The notes below the pieces were generated by a model. That model was given only the letters and a program-made list of their open reading frames with translations. It was not told the DNA's origin and made no database searches. DNA of 47,715 nucleotides from Pseudomonadota bacterium (GTDB lineage Bacteria; Pseudomonadota; Alphaproteobacteria; Rhizobiales; Beijerinckiaceae), in assembly GCA_023386155.1 (NCBI GenBank), contig JAEWKH010000118.1:1-47715 (forward strand), written 5' to 3'. Made by a program: the position numbers and the translations under genes. This document shows, piece after piece, positions 16,253 to 23,936 of this stretch (position 1 is the stretch's first letter; each line of letters opens with the position of its first letter).

Positions 16253-16319
16253 AGCATCGTGCGGACCCAGCGGGCCGCGTCAGTGAAAAGCGGATCCGGT
16301 TTTCGCCACAACGATGCTC
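16253..16319. repeat. RIME-like element, module A variant
   Basis: AGCATCGT and ACGATGCT close a 66-base element that contains GCGGACCCAGCGGGCCGCG plus the familiar AAAAGCGGATCCGGTTTTCGC core. Its first base follows the TPR gene's stop codon directly, so it may double as that gene's terminator hairpin. Confidence 0.7.
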
Positions 16320-16413
16320 CAGTCCATCCGACAAGAGAGCGGTCGTTGAGAGCCGTCGCAAGCGCGACATTGGAACCGTTGCGGGGCGGCCGCGAGGGCG
16401 TAACTTAGGCGCC

Positions 16414-16911
16414 ATGTCCGATTCGCCCGTCATCCTGTCCCGTCCCATCGTCCTGCCCGTCGACGGCCGGCAATCCACCGTCGCGGCCGGCGTCCAGCGC
16501 GGCGTGCGCCGCCTGTTCTCCCAGCTCGGCCACGCGACCCTGCCGGAATTCACCCTCGCCAACGGGCGGCGCGCCGATCTCATCGCGCTCGCGCCCGACG
16601 GGGCGCTCACGATCATCGAGATCAAGTCGAGCGTTGCGGATTTCCGGGCCGACCGGAAATGGCCCGACTACGAGGATTTCTGCGACCGGTTCTATTTCGC
16701 CGTGCCGGAGACCGTGCCCTTCGACATCCTGCCGGAGGATCGCGGCCTGATCGTCGCCGACAGCTTCGGGGCGGCGATCATGCGCGAGGCGGCGCACCAC
16801 CCGCTCGCGGGTGCGCGCCGCAAGGCCGTGACCCTGCGCTTCGCCCATTCGGCCGCATCGCTGCTGCACACCCTGGCCGATCCGGACCGGGTGGCGGACG
16901 GGCGCCTCTGA
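16414..16911 (+). CDS. MmcB family DNA repair protein
   Basis: Protein of 165 residues matching the MmcB family, first linked to mitomycin C resistance and damage-induced mutagenesis in Caulobacter. It has a PD-(D/E)xK nuclease-like core: Asp55 in GRRADLIAL and Glu69-Ile70-Lys71 in LTIIEIKSS, followed by DYEDFCDRFYFAVPETV, a family hallmark. It probably processes DNA during translesion synthesis; catalysis has not been seen directly here. The ATG at 16414 gives the conserved short N-terminus, while the frame continues open upstream through the previous gene region. No LexA-type box (GTTC-N7-GTTC) was found in the preceding 160 bases, unlike the radical SAM gene at 33377. Confidence 0.85.
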   Translation: MSDSPVILSRPIVLPVDGRQSTVAAGVQRGVRRLFSQLGHATLPEFTLANGRRADLIALAPDGALTIIEIKSSVADFRADRKWPDYEDFCDRFYFAVPETVPFDILPEDRGLIVADSFGAAIMREAAHHPLAGARRKAVTLRFAHSAASLLHTLADPDRVADGRL

Positions 16912-17028
16912 CGTTCCTGCCGCCATCGCGCGATTCCTGTGCATGCCCGTGCCAGGACCGGTTGCGTGCCGCAAGACCGGGTTTCACTGTTTCCGGGATG
17001 TTACGGACCGTGAGGACGATGGACGATC

Positions 17029-17571
17029 ATGGAGCAGGCGATCAGGTTTCTGTTCAGCAATTTCACCCTGACGCTCTTCGTCGCCGGGCTCGCCGCGTCG
17101 TTCGTCTCCCTGCTGCGGCGTCCGCGTCCCTGGAGCCGTGCGACAATCGCCGAGGCGTTGCTGTCCTGGTTCCTGTTCTTCTCGCTCGGGGTCAGCTTCC
17201 TCTACAACTTCGTCATGCACGTCTTCTTCTCCGAGGTCGCGGCCGCGTTCATCGGCTGGCAGACCAGCCCGTTCCAGAAGGAAGTCGGCTTCGCCAGCCT
17301 CGGATTCTCCGTCGTGGGATTCCTGGCGTTCAAGGGCAGCGCCGGCCTGCGCCTGGCCGCGCTCGTCGGGCCCGCCTGCTTCCTCTGGGGAGCCGCGGCC
17401 GGCCATGTGCAGCAGATGGTGGAGGCGCACAACTTCGCGCCCGGGAATGCGGGCGTGATCTTCTACACGGATATCCTTCTGCCGGTGTTCGGGCTGGCTC
17501 TGCTATGGATGCGTCAGCGGTCCGGGACGGTCGCGGAGGCGGGCATGCGGAGTGCGGCCTTCCCGCGCTAA
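17029..17571 (+). CDS. DUF6790 family membrane protein
   Basis: Small integral membrane protein of 180 residues with about four to five hydrophobic helices (near residues 8-28, 42-65, 88-105, 112-128 and 146-162). The stretch GVSFLYNFVMHVFFSEVAAAFIGW, continuing into the QTSPFQKEVGFAS loop, fits the uncharacterised DUF6790 family. Its role is unknown. The ATG at 17029 is preceded by a weak GAGGA. It ends 19 bases from the convergent regA gene. Confidence 0.7.
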   Translation: MEQAIRFLFSNFTLTLFVAGLAASFVSLLRRPRPWSRATIAEALLSWFLFFSLGVSFLYNFVMHVFFSEVAAAFIGWQTSPFQKEVGFASLGFSVVGFLAFKGSAGLRLAALVGPACFLWGAAAGHVQQMVEAHNFAPGNAGVIFYTDILLPVFGLALLWMRQRSGTVAEAGMRSAAFPR

Positions 17572-17590
17572 ACGGCCTCTGGCGTGGGCG

Positions 17591-18148
17591 TCAGCGCGGC
17601 GCGCGCTTGGCGAGGATCCGCTGGAGGGTCCGGCGGTGCATGTTGAGGCGGCGGGCGGTTTCCGAGACGTTGCGGCCGCAGAGTTCGTAGACGCGCTGGA
17701 TGTGCTCCCAGCGCACCCGGTCGGCCGACATGGGGTTCTCCGGCGGCAGGGCGCGCTCGCCCGGCTGCGCCATGAGGGCGGCGTGGATCTCGTCCGCGTC
17801 GGCAGGCTTCGCCAGATAATCGAAGGCCCCCATCTTCACCGCCGTGACGGCGGTGGCGATGTTGCCGTAGCCGGTGAGGATGACGCCCCGGGCGTCCGGG
17901 CGGCGGTTTTTCAGGCGCTCGATCACGTCGAGCCCGTTGCCGTCGCCGAGGCGCATGTCGATCACGGCGAAGGCCGGCGGCTCGCTCTCGATGGCCGCGA
18001 GGCCGTCCGTTACGCTCTCGGCCACGCGAACCTGATAGCCGCGGCCTTCCATGGCGCGGGCGAGACGGGTCGAGAACGGCCGGTCGTCATCGACGATCAA
18101 GAGGCTCTTGTCGGCGCGATCTTCGAACGCGGCAGGCGCATCGACCAT
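17591..18148 (-). CDS. regA: RegA/ActR/PrrA redox response regulator
   Basis: Cytoplasmic response regulator of 185 residues that, when phosphorylated by its RegB partner, controls redox-dependent genes such as respiration, nitrogen and carbon metabolism. The receiver domain (14-130) has the acidic pair in LLIVDDD, the phospho-acceptor Asp64 in AVIDMRLGDG and the conserved Lys in DYLAKPAD. The C-terminus (about 145-183) is the Fis-type helix-turn-helix typical of RegA: LCGRNVSETARRLNMHRRTL. The start chosen is the ATG at 18148, with AAGGAG eight bases upstream; an ATG at 18178 would add ten residues. It lies 95 bases downstream of regB on the same strand. Confidence 0.9.
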   Translation of the reverse strand: MVDAPAAFEDRADKSLLIVDDDRPFSTRLARAMEGRGYQVRVAESVTDGLAAIESEPPAFAVIDMRLGDGNGLDVIERLKNRRPDARGVILTGYGNIATAVTAVKMGAFDYLAKPADADEIHAALMAQPGERALPPENPMSADRVRWEHIQRVYELCGRNVSETARRLNMHRRTLQRILAKRAPR

Positions 18149-18243
18149 CGGAACATCTCCTTGCAGTTCGAAAGGCATCCTGGAGCTGGAACTCCTTCAT
18201 GAGCGAGCCTGTGCGGCTCTCCCCTCATATGGGAATTCTTCCT

Positions 18244-19602
18244 CTAATCTTTGAGGGACAGCATGGGCTCTCCCTGCGGCGAAATTGCCGCACCTCGTTC
18301 AAACGCATGACGGGGCCAAACGATCCGTGCGATGGCGCCGGTCGCGGGCGGCGCGGCGTTCGTCAGGGTCAGTTCGGCGCCCGAGCGCTCGATCAGGGTC
18401 TTGGCGATGAACAGGCCCAGTCCCAATCCTCCGCCCTCCTCGCTGTCCTCGGTCCGCTCGGCGGCGCTTCGGGTCGTGACATAAGGCTCGCCCACCCGAA
18501 GCAGAATATCGGGAGCGTAGCCCGGGCCGTCATCCCGGATCTCGATGAAAACCTCGTGAGGTGACCAGCAGGCCTCGACGGTCACCCGGCTCCCGGCGAA
18601 GTCGGTCGCGTTGTCGAGGATGTTGGACAGGCCGTAGACCACCCCCGGGTTTCGGCGCCCCATGGGCTCGGGTCCCTCGCCCCGCGTCTCGACCTGCACG
18701 TCGAAGCCGACGGCGCGCTGCGGCTCGACGATCTCCTCCACCAGGTGGCTCAGGGAGATCGTCTCCAGGAACTCGCTCTCCTCATCCTCCTGGCCCATGG
18801 AGGTGAGCTTGGTCAGGATGGTGCGGCAGCGCTCCACCTGCTCCTGCAGGAGCTTCAGATCGTCCCCGACGGGGCCGTCCTTCGGCATGGAATGGCTCAG
18901 CTCCTTCGTGACCAGGGCGATGGTGGCGAGCGGGGTGCCGAGCTCGTGGGCGGCCGCAGCAGCAAGGCCGTCGAGCTGGGACAGGTGCTGCTCGCGGGCG
19001 AGCACCAGCTCGGTGGCGGCGAGCGCTTGGGCGAGCTGCCGGGCCTCCTCGGCGACCCGCCAGGCATAGATTCCGGTAAAGGCCGTGCCGAGGACGATCG
19101 CGGCCCAGATCCCGGTGACGTAGAGGAAGGGCAGGGTGAAGTTCTGTCCCGGGTACCAGGGCAGGGGCCTGTGGGCGAGCACCAGGAGCGTCGCGCAGCC
19201 GATGGCGAGAAGGCCCAGTCCCAGGGTCCGTTCCGGGGTGAGCGCCGTGGCCGAGATGAGCACGGGCGCCAGGAACAGCATGGCGAACGGATTTTCCAGC
19301 CCGCCGGTCAGGTAGAGGAGCCCCGCCAGCTGCAGGATGTCGAAGGCGAGGAGCGCCGTGGCGATGTTGTCGCTGAGCCGGTGACTCGCGGGATACTGGA
19401 TGCGCAGGAGGATGTTGACCCAGACCGAGGCGCTGATGACCAGGAAGCAAAGGGCGAAGGGGAGGGGGAAGCCCAGCCCGAAGCGCACGCCGGCGACCGC
19501 CGCCGCTTGTCCCGCGATGGCGAGCCAGCGCAGCCGGACGAGGGTGTCGAGGCGCAGGTGCCGGGCGTGGTGGGTCAGGCTCTTCTGGTCGATCTTGGAC
19601 AT
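18244..19602 (-). CDS. regB: RegB/ActS/PrrB redox sensor histidine kinase
   Basis: Membrane sensor kinase of 452 residues, with about six N-terminal helices (residues 25-185) and the GGLENPF heptapeptide (100-106) that in RegB contributes to quinone sensing. The H-box is AAAAHELGTPLATI with His219. The redox-active cysteine of RegB is present as Cys259 in VERCRTIL. The ATPase domain has N-box NILDNATDFA, DDGPGYA and GGGLGLGLFIAK. The ATG at 19602 gives the family-like MSKIDQKSLTHH; a TTG at 19638 would add 12 residues. It faces phaZ across a shared 228-base region and is followed by regA. The senC gene that separates the pair in Rhodobacter is absent. Confidence 0.9.
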   Translation of the reverse strand: MSKIDQKSLTHHARHLRLDTLVRLRWLAIAGQAAAVAGVRFGLGFPLPFALCFLVISASVWVNILLRIQYPASHRLSDNIATALLAFDILQLAGLLYLTGGLENPFAMLFLAPVLISATALTPERTLGLGLLAIGCATLLVLAHRPLPWYPGQNFTLPFLYVTGIWAAIVLGTAFTGIYAWRVAEEARQLAQALAATELVLAREQHLSQLDGLAAAAAHELGTPLATIALVTKELSHSMPKDGPVGDDLKLLQEQVERCRTILTKLTSMGQEDEESEFLETISLSHLVEEIVEPQRAVGFDVQVETRGEGPEPMGRRNPGVVYGLSNILDNATDFAGSRVTVEACWSPHEVFIEIRDDGPGYAPDILLRVGEPYVTTRSAAERTEDSEEGGGLGLGLFIAKTLIERSGAELTLTNAAPPATGAIARIVWPRHAFERGAAISPQGEPMLSLKD

Positions 19603-19830
19603 CACCGAACAGAATAGGGTCGCCTCATCGTTCGCCAAGGATTCGGGTCGGGCCTATTTTCCTATGAACGACTTCGGCGGTGCTCTGGAACCAAAGTATG
19701 TAGTTCGTTTTTGCTGTGGAAGAGCTAGCCTGTTGCAATAATCTGAAGGAACTTTAATCTTAAAATTACGGTTGAGGATAAAGCCTACCGCAATGTGCGA
19801 GAACCAGGCACCCGGCCTTTGGGGACAGAG

Positions 19831-21093
19831 ATGAATTTTTCTTATGTTTGGTACGATACCGCGCATTGGCTTCTAAGTCCGGCTCGCGCGGCTTCCGATT
19901 TCACGAAGCACTTCTTCGACAATCCCGACAATCCTCTGACGCACACGCCCTATGGCCGGACCGTTTCGGCGGCCTGCGAATTGTTCGAGCGCACCACGCG
20001 GCGCTACGGCAAGCCCGCCTTCGACCTGCCCACCACGGTGATCGGCGACGAGGAGGTGGCAGTCACCGAGAAGATCGTCTGGGAGCGCTCCTTCTGCCGG
20101 GTCATCTCCTTCGAGCGCGACCATGCCGACGCCAAGGACCAGCCGAAGCTCCTGATCGTCGCTCCGATGTCGGGCCATTACGCCACCCTCCTGCGCGGCA
20201 CGGTCGAGACCTTCCTGCCCACCCACCGGGTGATGATCACCGATTGGGTGGATGCCAGGATGGTGCCCCTGGCGGAGGGCCGGTTCGACCTCGACGATTA
20301 CATCGACTACCTCAAGGACATGTTCCGGGATCTCGGCCCGGACCTGAGCGTGATGGCCGTGTGCCAGCCGGCCGTGCCGGTGATCGCGGCGGTGGCCCGC
20401 CTCGAGGCCGAGAACGATCCCCTCATCCCGCGCTCCATGGTTCTCATGGGCGGTCCCATCGACACCCGCCGCTCGCCCACCGCCGTGAACCGGCTGGCGG
20501 AGGAGCGCGGCATCGAGTGGTTCCGGCGGCACTGCATCACCAAGGTGCCCCCGTCCCACCCGGGCTTCTGGCGCGACGTCTATCCGGGCTTCATGCAGCT
20601 CTCCGGCTTCATGGCCATGAACATCGACCGGCACCTGACGGCCCATTACGAGATGTTCAATCATCTCGTGGAAGGCGACGGCGATTCGGCCGAGAAGCAC
20701 CGGGACTTCTACGACGAGTACCTCGCCGTCATGGACCTGACCGCCGAGTTCTATCTCCAGACCATCGATACGGTGTTCGTGAAACACGAGCTGCCCCAAG
20801 GCGAGATGATGCATCGGGACGAGCCGGTGGACCTGATGGCCATCCGGCGCTGCGCCATCATGGCGGTCGAGGGCGAGCGGGACGACATCTCGGGCGTGGG
20901 CCAGACCCTGGCCGCCCTGGACTTGACCCCCAATCTCCCCTCCGACAAGAAGCTCTATCATCTGCAGGCCGGGGTCGGTCACTATGGCGTCTTCAACGGT
21001 TCTCGTTTCAGGGCTCAAATCGCTCCTCGAATCGTTGAATTCATTGAGAATCACCATCGAGAACCAGCCCGGAAGAAGTCGTCAAGAGCCTGA
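19831..21093 (+). CDS. phaZ: Intracellular polyhydroxyalkanoate depolymerase
   Basis: Granule-associated depolymerase of 420 residues that releases hydroxybutyrate units from stored PHA. It belongs to the PhaZ1/PhaZa1 type, whose nucleophile is a cysteine: VCQPAVPVIAAV carries Cys178 in place of the serine of a lipase box. Nearby family stretches are LIVAPMSGHYATLLRGTVETFLP and DWVDARMVPL; AGVGHYGVFNGSRFR near the end holds the likely catalytic histidine. The ATG at 19831 is preceded by GGGGACAGAG; an in-frame GTG at 19795 would add 12 unconserved residues. A GGAAC-N18-TT pattern at 19687-19711 is a weak EcfG-like promoter candidate in the shared regB-phaZ region. Confidence 0.9.
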   Translation: MNFSYVWYDTAHWLLSPARAASDFTKHFFDNPDNPLTHTPYGRTVSAACELFERTTRRYGKPAFDLPTTVIGDEEVAVTEKIVWERSFCRVISFERDHADAKDQPKLLIVAPMSGHYATLLRGTVETFLPTHRVMITDWVDARMVPLAEGRFDLDDYIDYLKDMFRDLGPDLSVMAVCQPAVPVIAAVARLEAENDPLIPRSMVLMGGPIDTRRSPTAVNRLAEERGIEWFRRHCITKVPPSHPGFWRDVYPGFMQLSGFMAMNIDRHLTAHYEMFNHLVEGDGDSAEKHRDFYDEYLAVMDLTAEFYLQTIDTVFVKHELPQGEMMHRDEPVDLMAIRRCAIMAVEGERDDISGVGQTLAALDLTPNLPSDKKLYHLQAGVGHYGVFNGSRFRAQIAPRIVEFIENHHREPARKKSSRA

Positions 21094-21147
21094 TTCTGTT
21101 CTTGATGCGTTCCTAGGAGCGGCAAACGGCTGCGCTGACAGAATCAG
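21090..21147. repeat. 10-bp inverted repeat spanning the phaZ stop
   Basis: CTGATTCTGT (21090-21099, containing the phaZ stop) and ACAGAATCAG (21138-21147) are exact complements around a 38-base loop. It could form a weak terminator or modulate read-through into the metallopeptidase gene. Confidence 0.35.
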
Positions 21148-21169
21148 CCTGACAGGGCAGATTGCGGAC

Positions 21170-21913
21170 ATGAAATCCGCCCTGTTCCGCCGCGTTCCTG
21201 CGGACCCGCCCCATCTCAGAGTCTTCCACGAGGGCCAGACCTTCAAGGTCGCCCTCAAACGCCGTCCGACCGCCAAGCGGATCACGCTGCGCGTCTCCAA
21301 CGCGACCGGCGAGGTCGTGCTCAGCATCCCCGAGCGAACGGATGTGGGCCTCGCCCAGAAATTCGCCGACAGCCACAGTCAGTGGATCGCCACCCGGCTC
21401 GCCAAGGTGCCGGAGCGGGTTCCCTTCGAGCCGGGTGCCCTCGTGCCCTTTCGCGGTGTCCCCCACCGGATCATCCATTGGTCTTCCATCCGGGGCGTGA
21501 CCCAGGCGGCCAGGGGCGGGGCGGGCGAGCCCATCATCGCGGTTGCCGGCGAGGCGGCCCATGTGGCCCGGCGGGTGCGGGATTTCCTGGAGGCCGAGGC
21601 CCGGAAGGACTTTGCCGCAGCCGTGAAGAAGCATACGGCCCAGCTCGGGATTCCGGCCAAGCGAATCACGGTGCGCGACACCAAGAGCCGCTGGGGCTCC
21701 TGCTCGGCCAACGGGGCGCTCAACTTCTCCTGGCGGCTGATCATGGCCCCGCCTTTCGTGCTGGACTATCTCGCGGCCCACGAGGTGGCGCACCTGCGCG
21801 AGCTCAACCACTCCAACCGGTTCTGGAAGCTCACCTACCAGCTCTGCCCGCGCACGGACGAGGCCGAGGCCTGGCTCAAGACCTACGGCAGCGCTCTGCA
21901 CCGGATCGGGTGA
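21170..21913 (+). CDS. YgjP-type (DUF45) M48-like zinc metallopeptidase
   Basis: Soluble zincin-like protein of 247 residues of the YgjP/DUF45 (WLM-related) family. The zinc site is His204-Glu-x-x-His208 in LAAHEVAHLRELNHSNRFW, with His214 as probable third ligand. The RDTKSRWGSCSANGALNFSWRL stretch just before it is the family hallmark. Members are often called metal-dependent hydrolases; the physiological substrate is unknown. The ATG at 21170 matches family length; longer frames overlap phaZ by more than 100 bases and are rejected. It follows phaZ on the same strand after 76 bases, so read-through is possible. Confidence 0.85.
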   Translation: MKSALFRRVPADPPHLRVFHEGQTFKVALKRRPTAKRITLRVSNATGEVVLSIPERTDVGLAQKFADSHSQWIATRLAKVPERVPFEPGALVPFRGVPHRIIHWSSIRGVTQAARGGAGEPIIAVAGEAAHVARRVRDFLEAEARKDFAAAVKKHTAQLGIPAKRITVRDTKSRWGSCSANGALNFSWRLIMAPPFVLDYLAAHEVAHLRELNHSNRFWKLTYQLCPRTDEAEAWLKTYGSALHRIG

Positions 21914-21953
21914 AGGGCTGCCCGCGCCAATCCCATTGTTTCCATTGGACGAT

Positions 21954-21969
21954 TTATCGGTTTTTTAAC
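21954..21969. promoter_or_regulatory. CtrA-like site upstream of the chemoreceptor gene
   Basis: TTAT-N7-TTAAC differs at one position from the CtrA consensus TTAA-N7-TTAA(C). It lies about 105 bases before the MCP start. CtrA controls motility genes in many alphaproteobacteria, which makes it plausible but not secure. Confidence 0.3.
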
Positions 21970-22074
21970 CGGTGTCCCGCAGACATGCCGTTAGGGCAAT
22001 AGACCTGACCTTTGTCGATCCGGCCGCTCCCCAAGAGCCGGACGCAAGGGCGGATCTGCAGGGGCAAGGTTTCA

Positions 22075-23760
22075 ATGGCACTGAAGAATTTCTCGATCCC
22101 GCAGAAGGTGATCGCGGTCGTTTCGCTCATGGGGCTCGTCGCCGCCATGATCGCCGTGGTGGGCTGGCGTGAGACGTCCAAGCTCAAGGACGCGATGGAG
22201 GTCGTGGGGCTGCGCGAGGAGGCCGCGCGCGAAGCCATGGACCTGCGCGTCGACATCATCGCCATCAGCCGCATGACCTACCAGGTCGCCCAGCAGCCCG
22301 CGAAGGCATCCGACTTCAGCACCGAAGCCGACCGCCGCACGAAGGAGATGCTCGACCGGTTCAAGACGCTCGAAGCCGTAGCGGATGCCGAAGAGAAAAA
22401 CCTGCTGAACCAGATGCGCGGCGCGCTGAACGCCTATTTCGGCGTCATCCGCTCCATGATCCAGGTGGCGGCCTCCGACAGGGGCGGTGATCAGGCGATC
22501 ATGAGCGCCGAGGTCGAGAGGGGCCTGGCCTCCCAACGCAACGTCACCGACACGGTGAAGGCCTACAGCACCTATACGGCGAAGAAGCTCGCCGACATGC
22601 GCATGGCCGCCGAAGAGGGCGCGAATGCCGCGATCAAACTCCAGATCGCCGTTGCCGCTATCGGCATCGTTCTCGGCGTGCTGGTCAGCCTCCTGATGAC
22701 GAAGTTCAGCATCGTGTCGCCCCTGCGCAACCTGACCTCGGTCATGCGCAGGCTCGCGAACGACGATCTCACCGTCGACCTGCCGACCGGCAACCGCAGC
22801 CGCGACATCGGCCAGATGATCGAGGCCGTGCAGGTCTTCAAGGACCGCATGGTCCGCAACCGGGCGCTCGAGCTCGAGGCGGTGCAGGCCCGCGAGGCTT
22901 CCGAGATTCAGCGCAAGCGCATGATGGCCGAGCTGGCCGAAACCTTCGACAGCGCCGTCGGCGAGATCATCCAGTCCGTCTCGACGGCCGCCGGCCGCAT
23001 GCAGTCGACGGCGAAGCAGCTGACGGATTCCGCCCAGGCGACGTCCTCGCGCTCCACGGCGGTCGCGGCGGCGGCCGAACAGACCTCGGCCAACGTGCTC
23101 GCCATGTCGAGCGCGACCGAAGAGCTCGGCGCTTCCGTGGACGAGATCGGCCGTCAGGTCGAGCAATCCGCCATCATGTCCCGCGAAGCCGTGCAGGCCG
23201 CGACCCTGACGACCGAGATCGTCTCGCAGCTGAGCGCCGCCGCCGACCGGGTCGGCGCGGTCATCGACATGATCTCGGCCATCGCCGGCCAGACGAACCT
23301 GCTGGCGCTGAACGCGACCATCGAGGCCGCCCGCGCCGGCGAGGCCGGCCGCGGCTTCGCCGTGGTGGCCACCGAGGTGAAGTCGCTTGCCGACCAGACC
23401 TCCAGGGCCACCGCCGACATCTCGAGCCAGATCGCCGCGATCCAGGCCTCGACCTCGCAGGCCGTGGAGGCGATCAACGGCATCACCCAGCGCATCCAGG
23501 CCATGAGCGACGTGTCGGGCAGCATCGCCATGGCGGTGGACCAGCAGGGCGCCGCCACGCGGGAGATCGTCGCCTCTGTCAACCAAGCTTCCGCCGGAAC
23601 CGGCGAGGTGACCGCCAACATCAACAAGGTGGCTGAAGTCGCCGAGGAAACCGAGACGGCCGCCCAGCAGGTGCTGACATCCTCGTCGGCCCTCGTGGGC
23701 CAGGCCGAGCACCTGCGCGATCAGGTCAACGACTTCCTGGCGACCGTCCGGGCGGCGTAA
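22075..23760 (+). CDS. Methyl-accepting chemotaxis protein
   Basis: Inner-membrane chemoreceptor of 561 residues that signals to CheA/CheW. The first membrane helix is near residues 13-33; a periplasmic four-helix-bundle-type sensor (about 35-190) follows, then a second helix (about 190-215), a HAMP domain with LTSVMRRLANDDLTVDLP, and the cytoplasmic coiled-coil. The hairpin tip is nearly canonical: IAGQTNLLALNATIEAARAG with GRGFAVVATEVKSLADQT (usual AAIEAARAG has ATIEAARAG here). No C-terminal CheR-binding pentapeptide is present. The ATG at 22075 has CAAGG just upstream; an earlier TTG would add 21 residues. The ligand is unknown. Confidence 0.92.
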   Translation: MALKNFSIPQKVIAVVSLMGLVAAMIAVVGWRETSKLKDAMEVVGLREEAAREAMDLRVDIIAISRMTYQVAQQPAKASDFSTEADRRTKEMLDRFKTLEAVADAEEKNLLNQMRGALNAYFGVIRSMIQVAASDRGGDQAIMSAEVERGLASQRNVTDTVKAYSTYTAKKLADMRMAAEEGANAAIKLQIAVAAIGIVLGVLVSLLMTKFSIVSPLRNLTSVMRRLANDDLTVDLPTGNRSRDIGQMIEAVQVFKDRMVRNRALELEAVQAREASEIQRKRMMAELAETFDSAVGEIIQSVSTAAGRMQSTAKQLTDSAQATSSRSTAVAAAAEQTSANVLAMSSATEELGASVDEIGRQVEQSAIMSREAVQAATLTTEIVSQLSAAADRVGAVIDMISAIAGQTNLLALNATIEAARAGEAGRGFAVVATEVKSLADQTSRATADISSQIAAIQASTSQAVEAINGITQRIQAMSDVSGSIAMAVDQQGAATREIVASVNQASAGTGEVTANINKVAEVAEETETAAQQVLTSSSALVGQAEHLRDQVNDFLATVRAA

Positions 23761-23765
23761 ATCCA

Positions 23766-23866
23766 GCGCATCGTGCGGACCCAGCGAACCGCGAATGATG
23801 CTCTCATCAAAGAGGGAGCATCGGAATGGATCCTGAAAGTGGATTCCACTTTCAGGTCCGATGCTC
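23766..23866. repeat. RIME-like mosaic palindromic element
   Basis: Module A is shortened (GCGCATCGTGCGGACCCAGCG, returning AATGATGCTC). Module B runs from GAGCATCGGAATGG to CAGGTCCGATGCTC with AAGTGGATTCCACTT in the middle. It sits six bases after the chemoreceptor stop. Confidence 0.7.
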
Positions 23867-23878
23867 TCGCCAAAAGAG

Positions 23879-23921
23879 ATGACAGGCACGCCGTTTCGGC
23901 TTAACCGGGCGTGCCTGTCAT
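23879..23921. terminator. 14-bp perfect stem hairpin between MCP and MFS genes
   Basis: ATGACAGGCACGCC and its exact complement enclose a 15-base loop, followed by only a short TTG. It lies 15 bases before the MFS start, so it could end the chemoreceptor transcript or act in the MFS 5' leader. Confidence 0.5.
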
Positions 23922-23936
23922 TGTTGAAACCGCCCC

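Noticed and set aside
16320..16413. LexA box upstream of mmcB
   Set aside because: A GAAC occurs near 16395, but no second GAAC follows at seven bases, so no SOS site is called.
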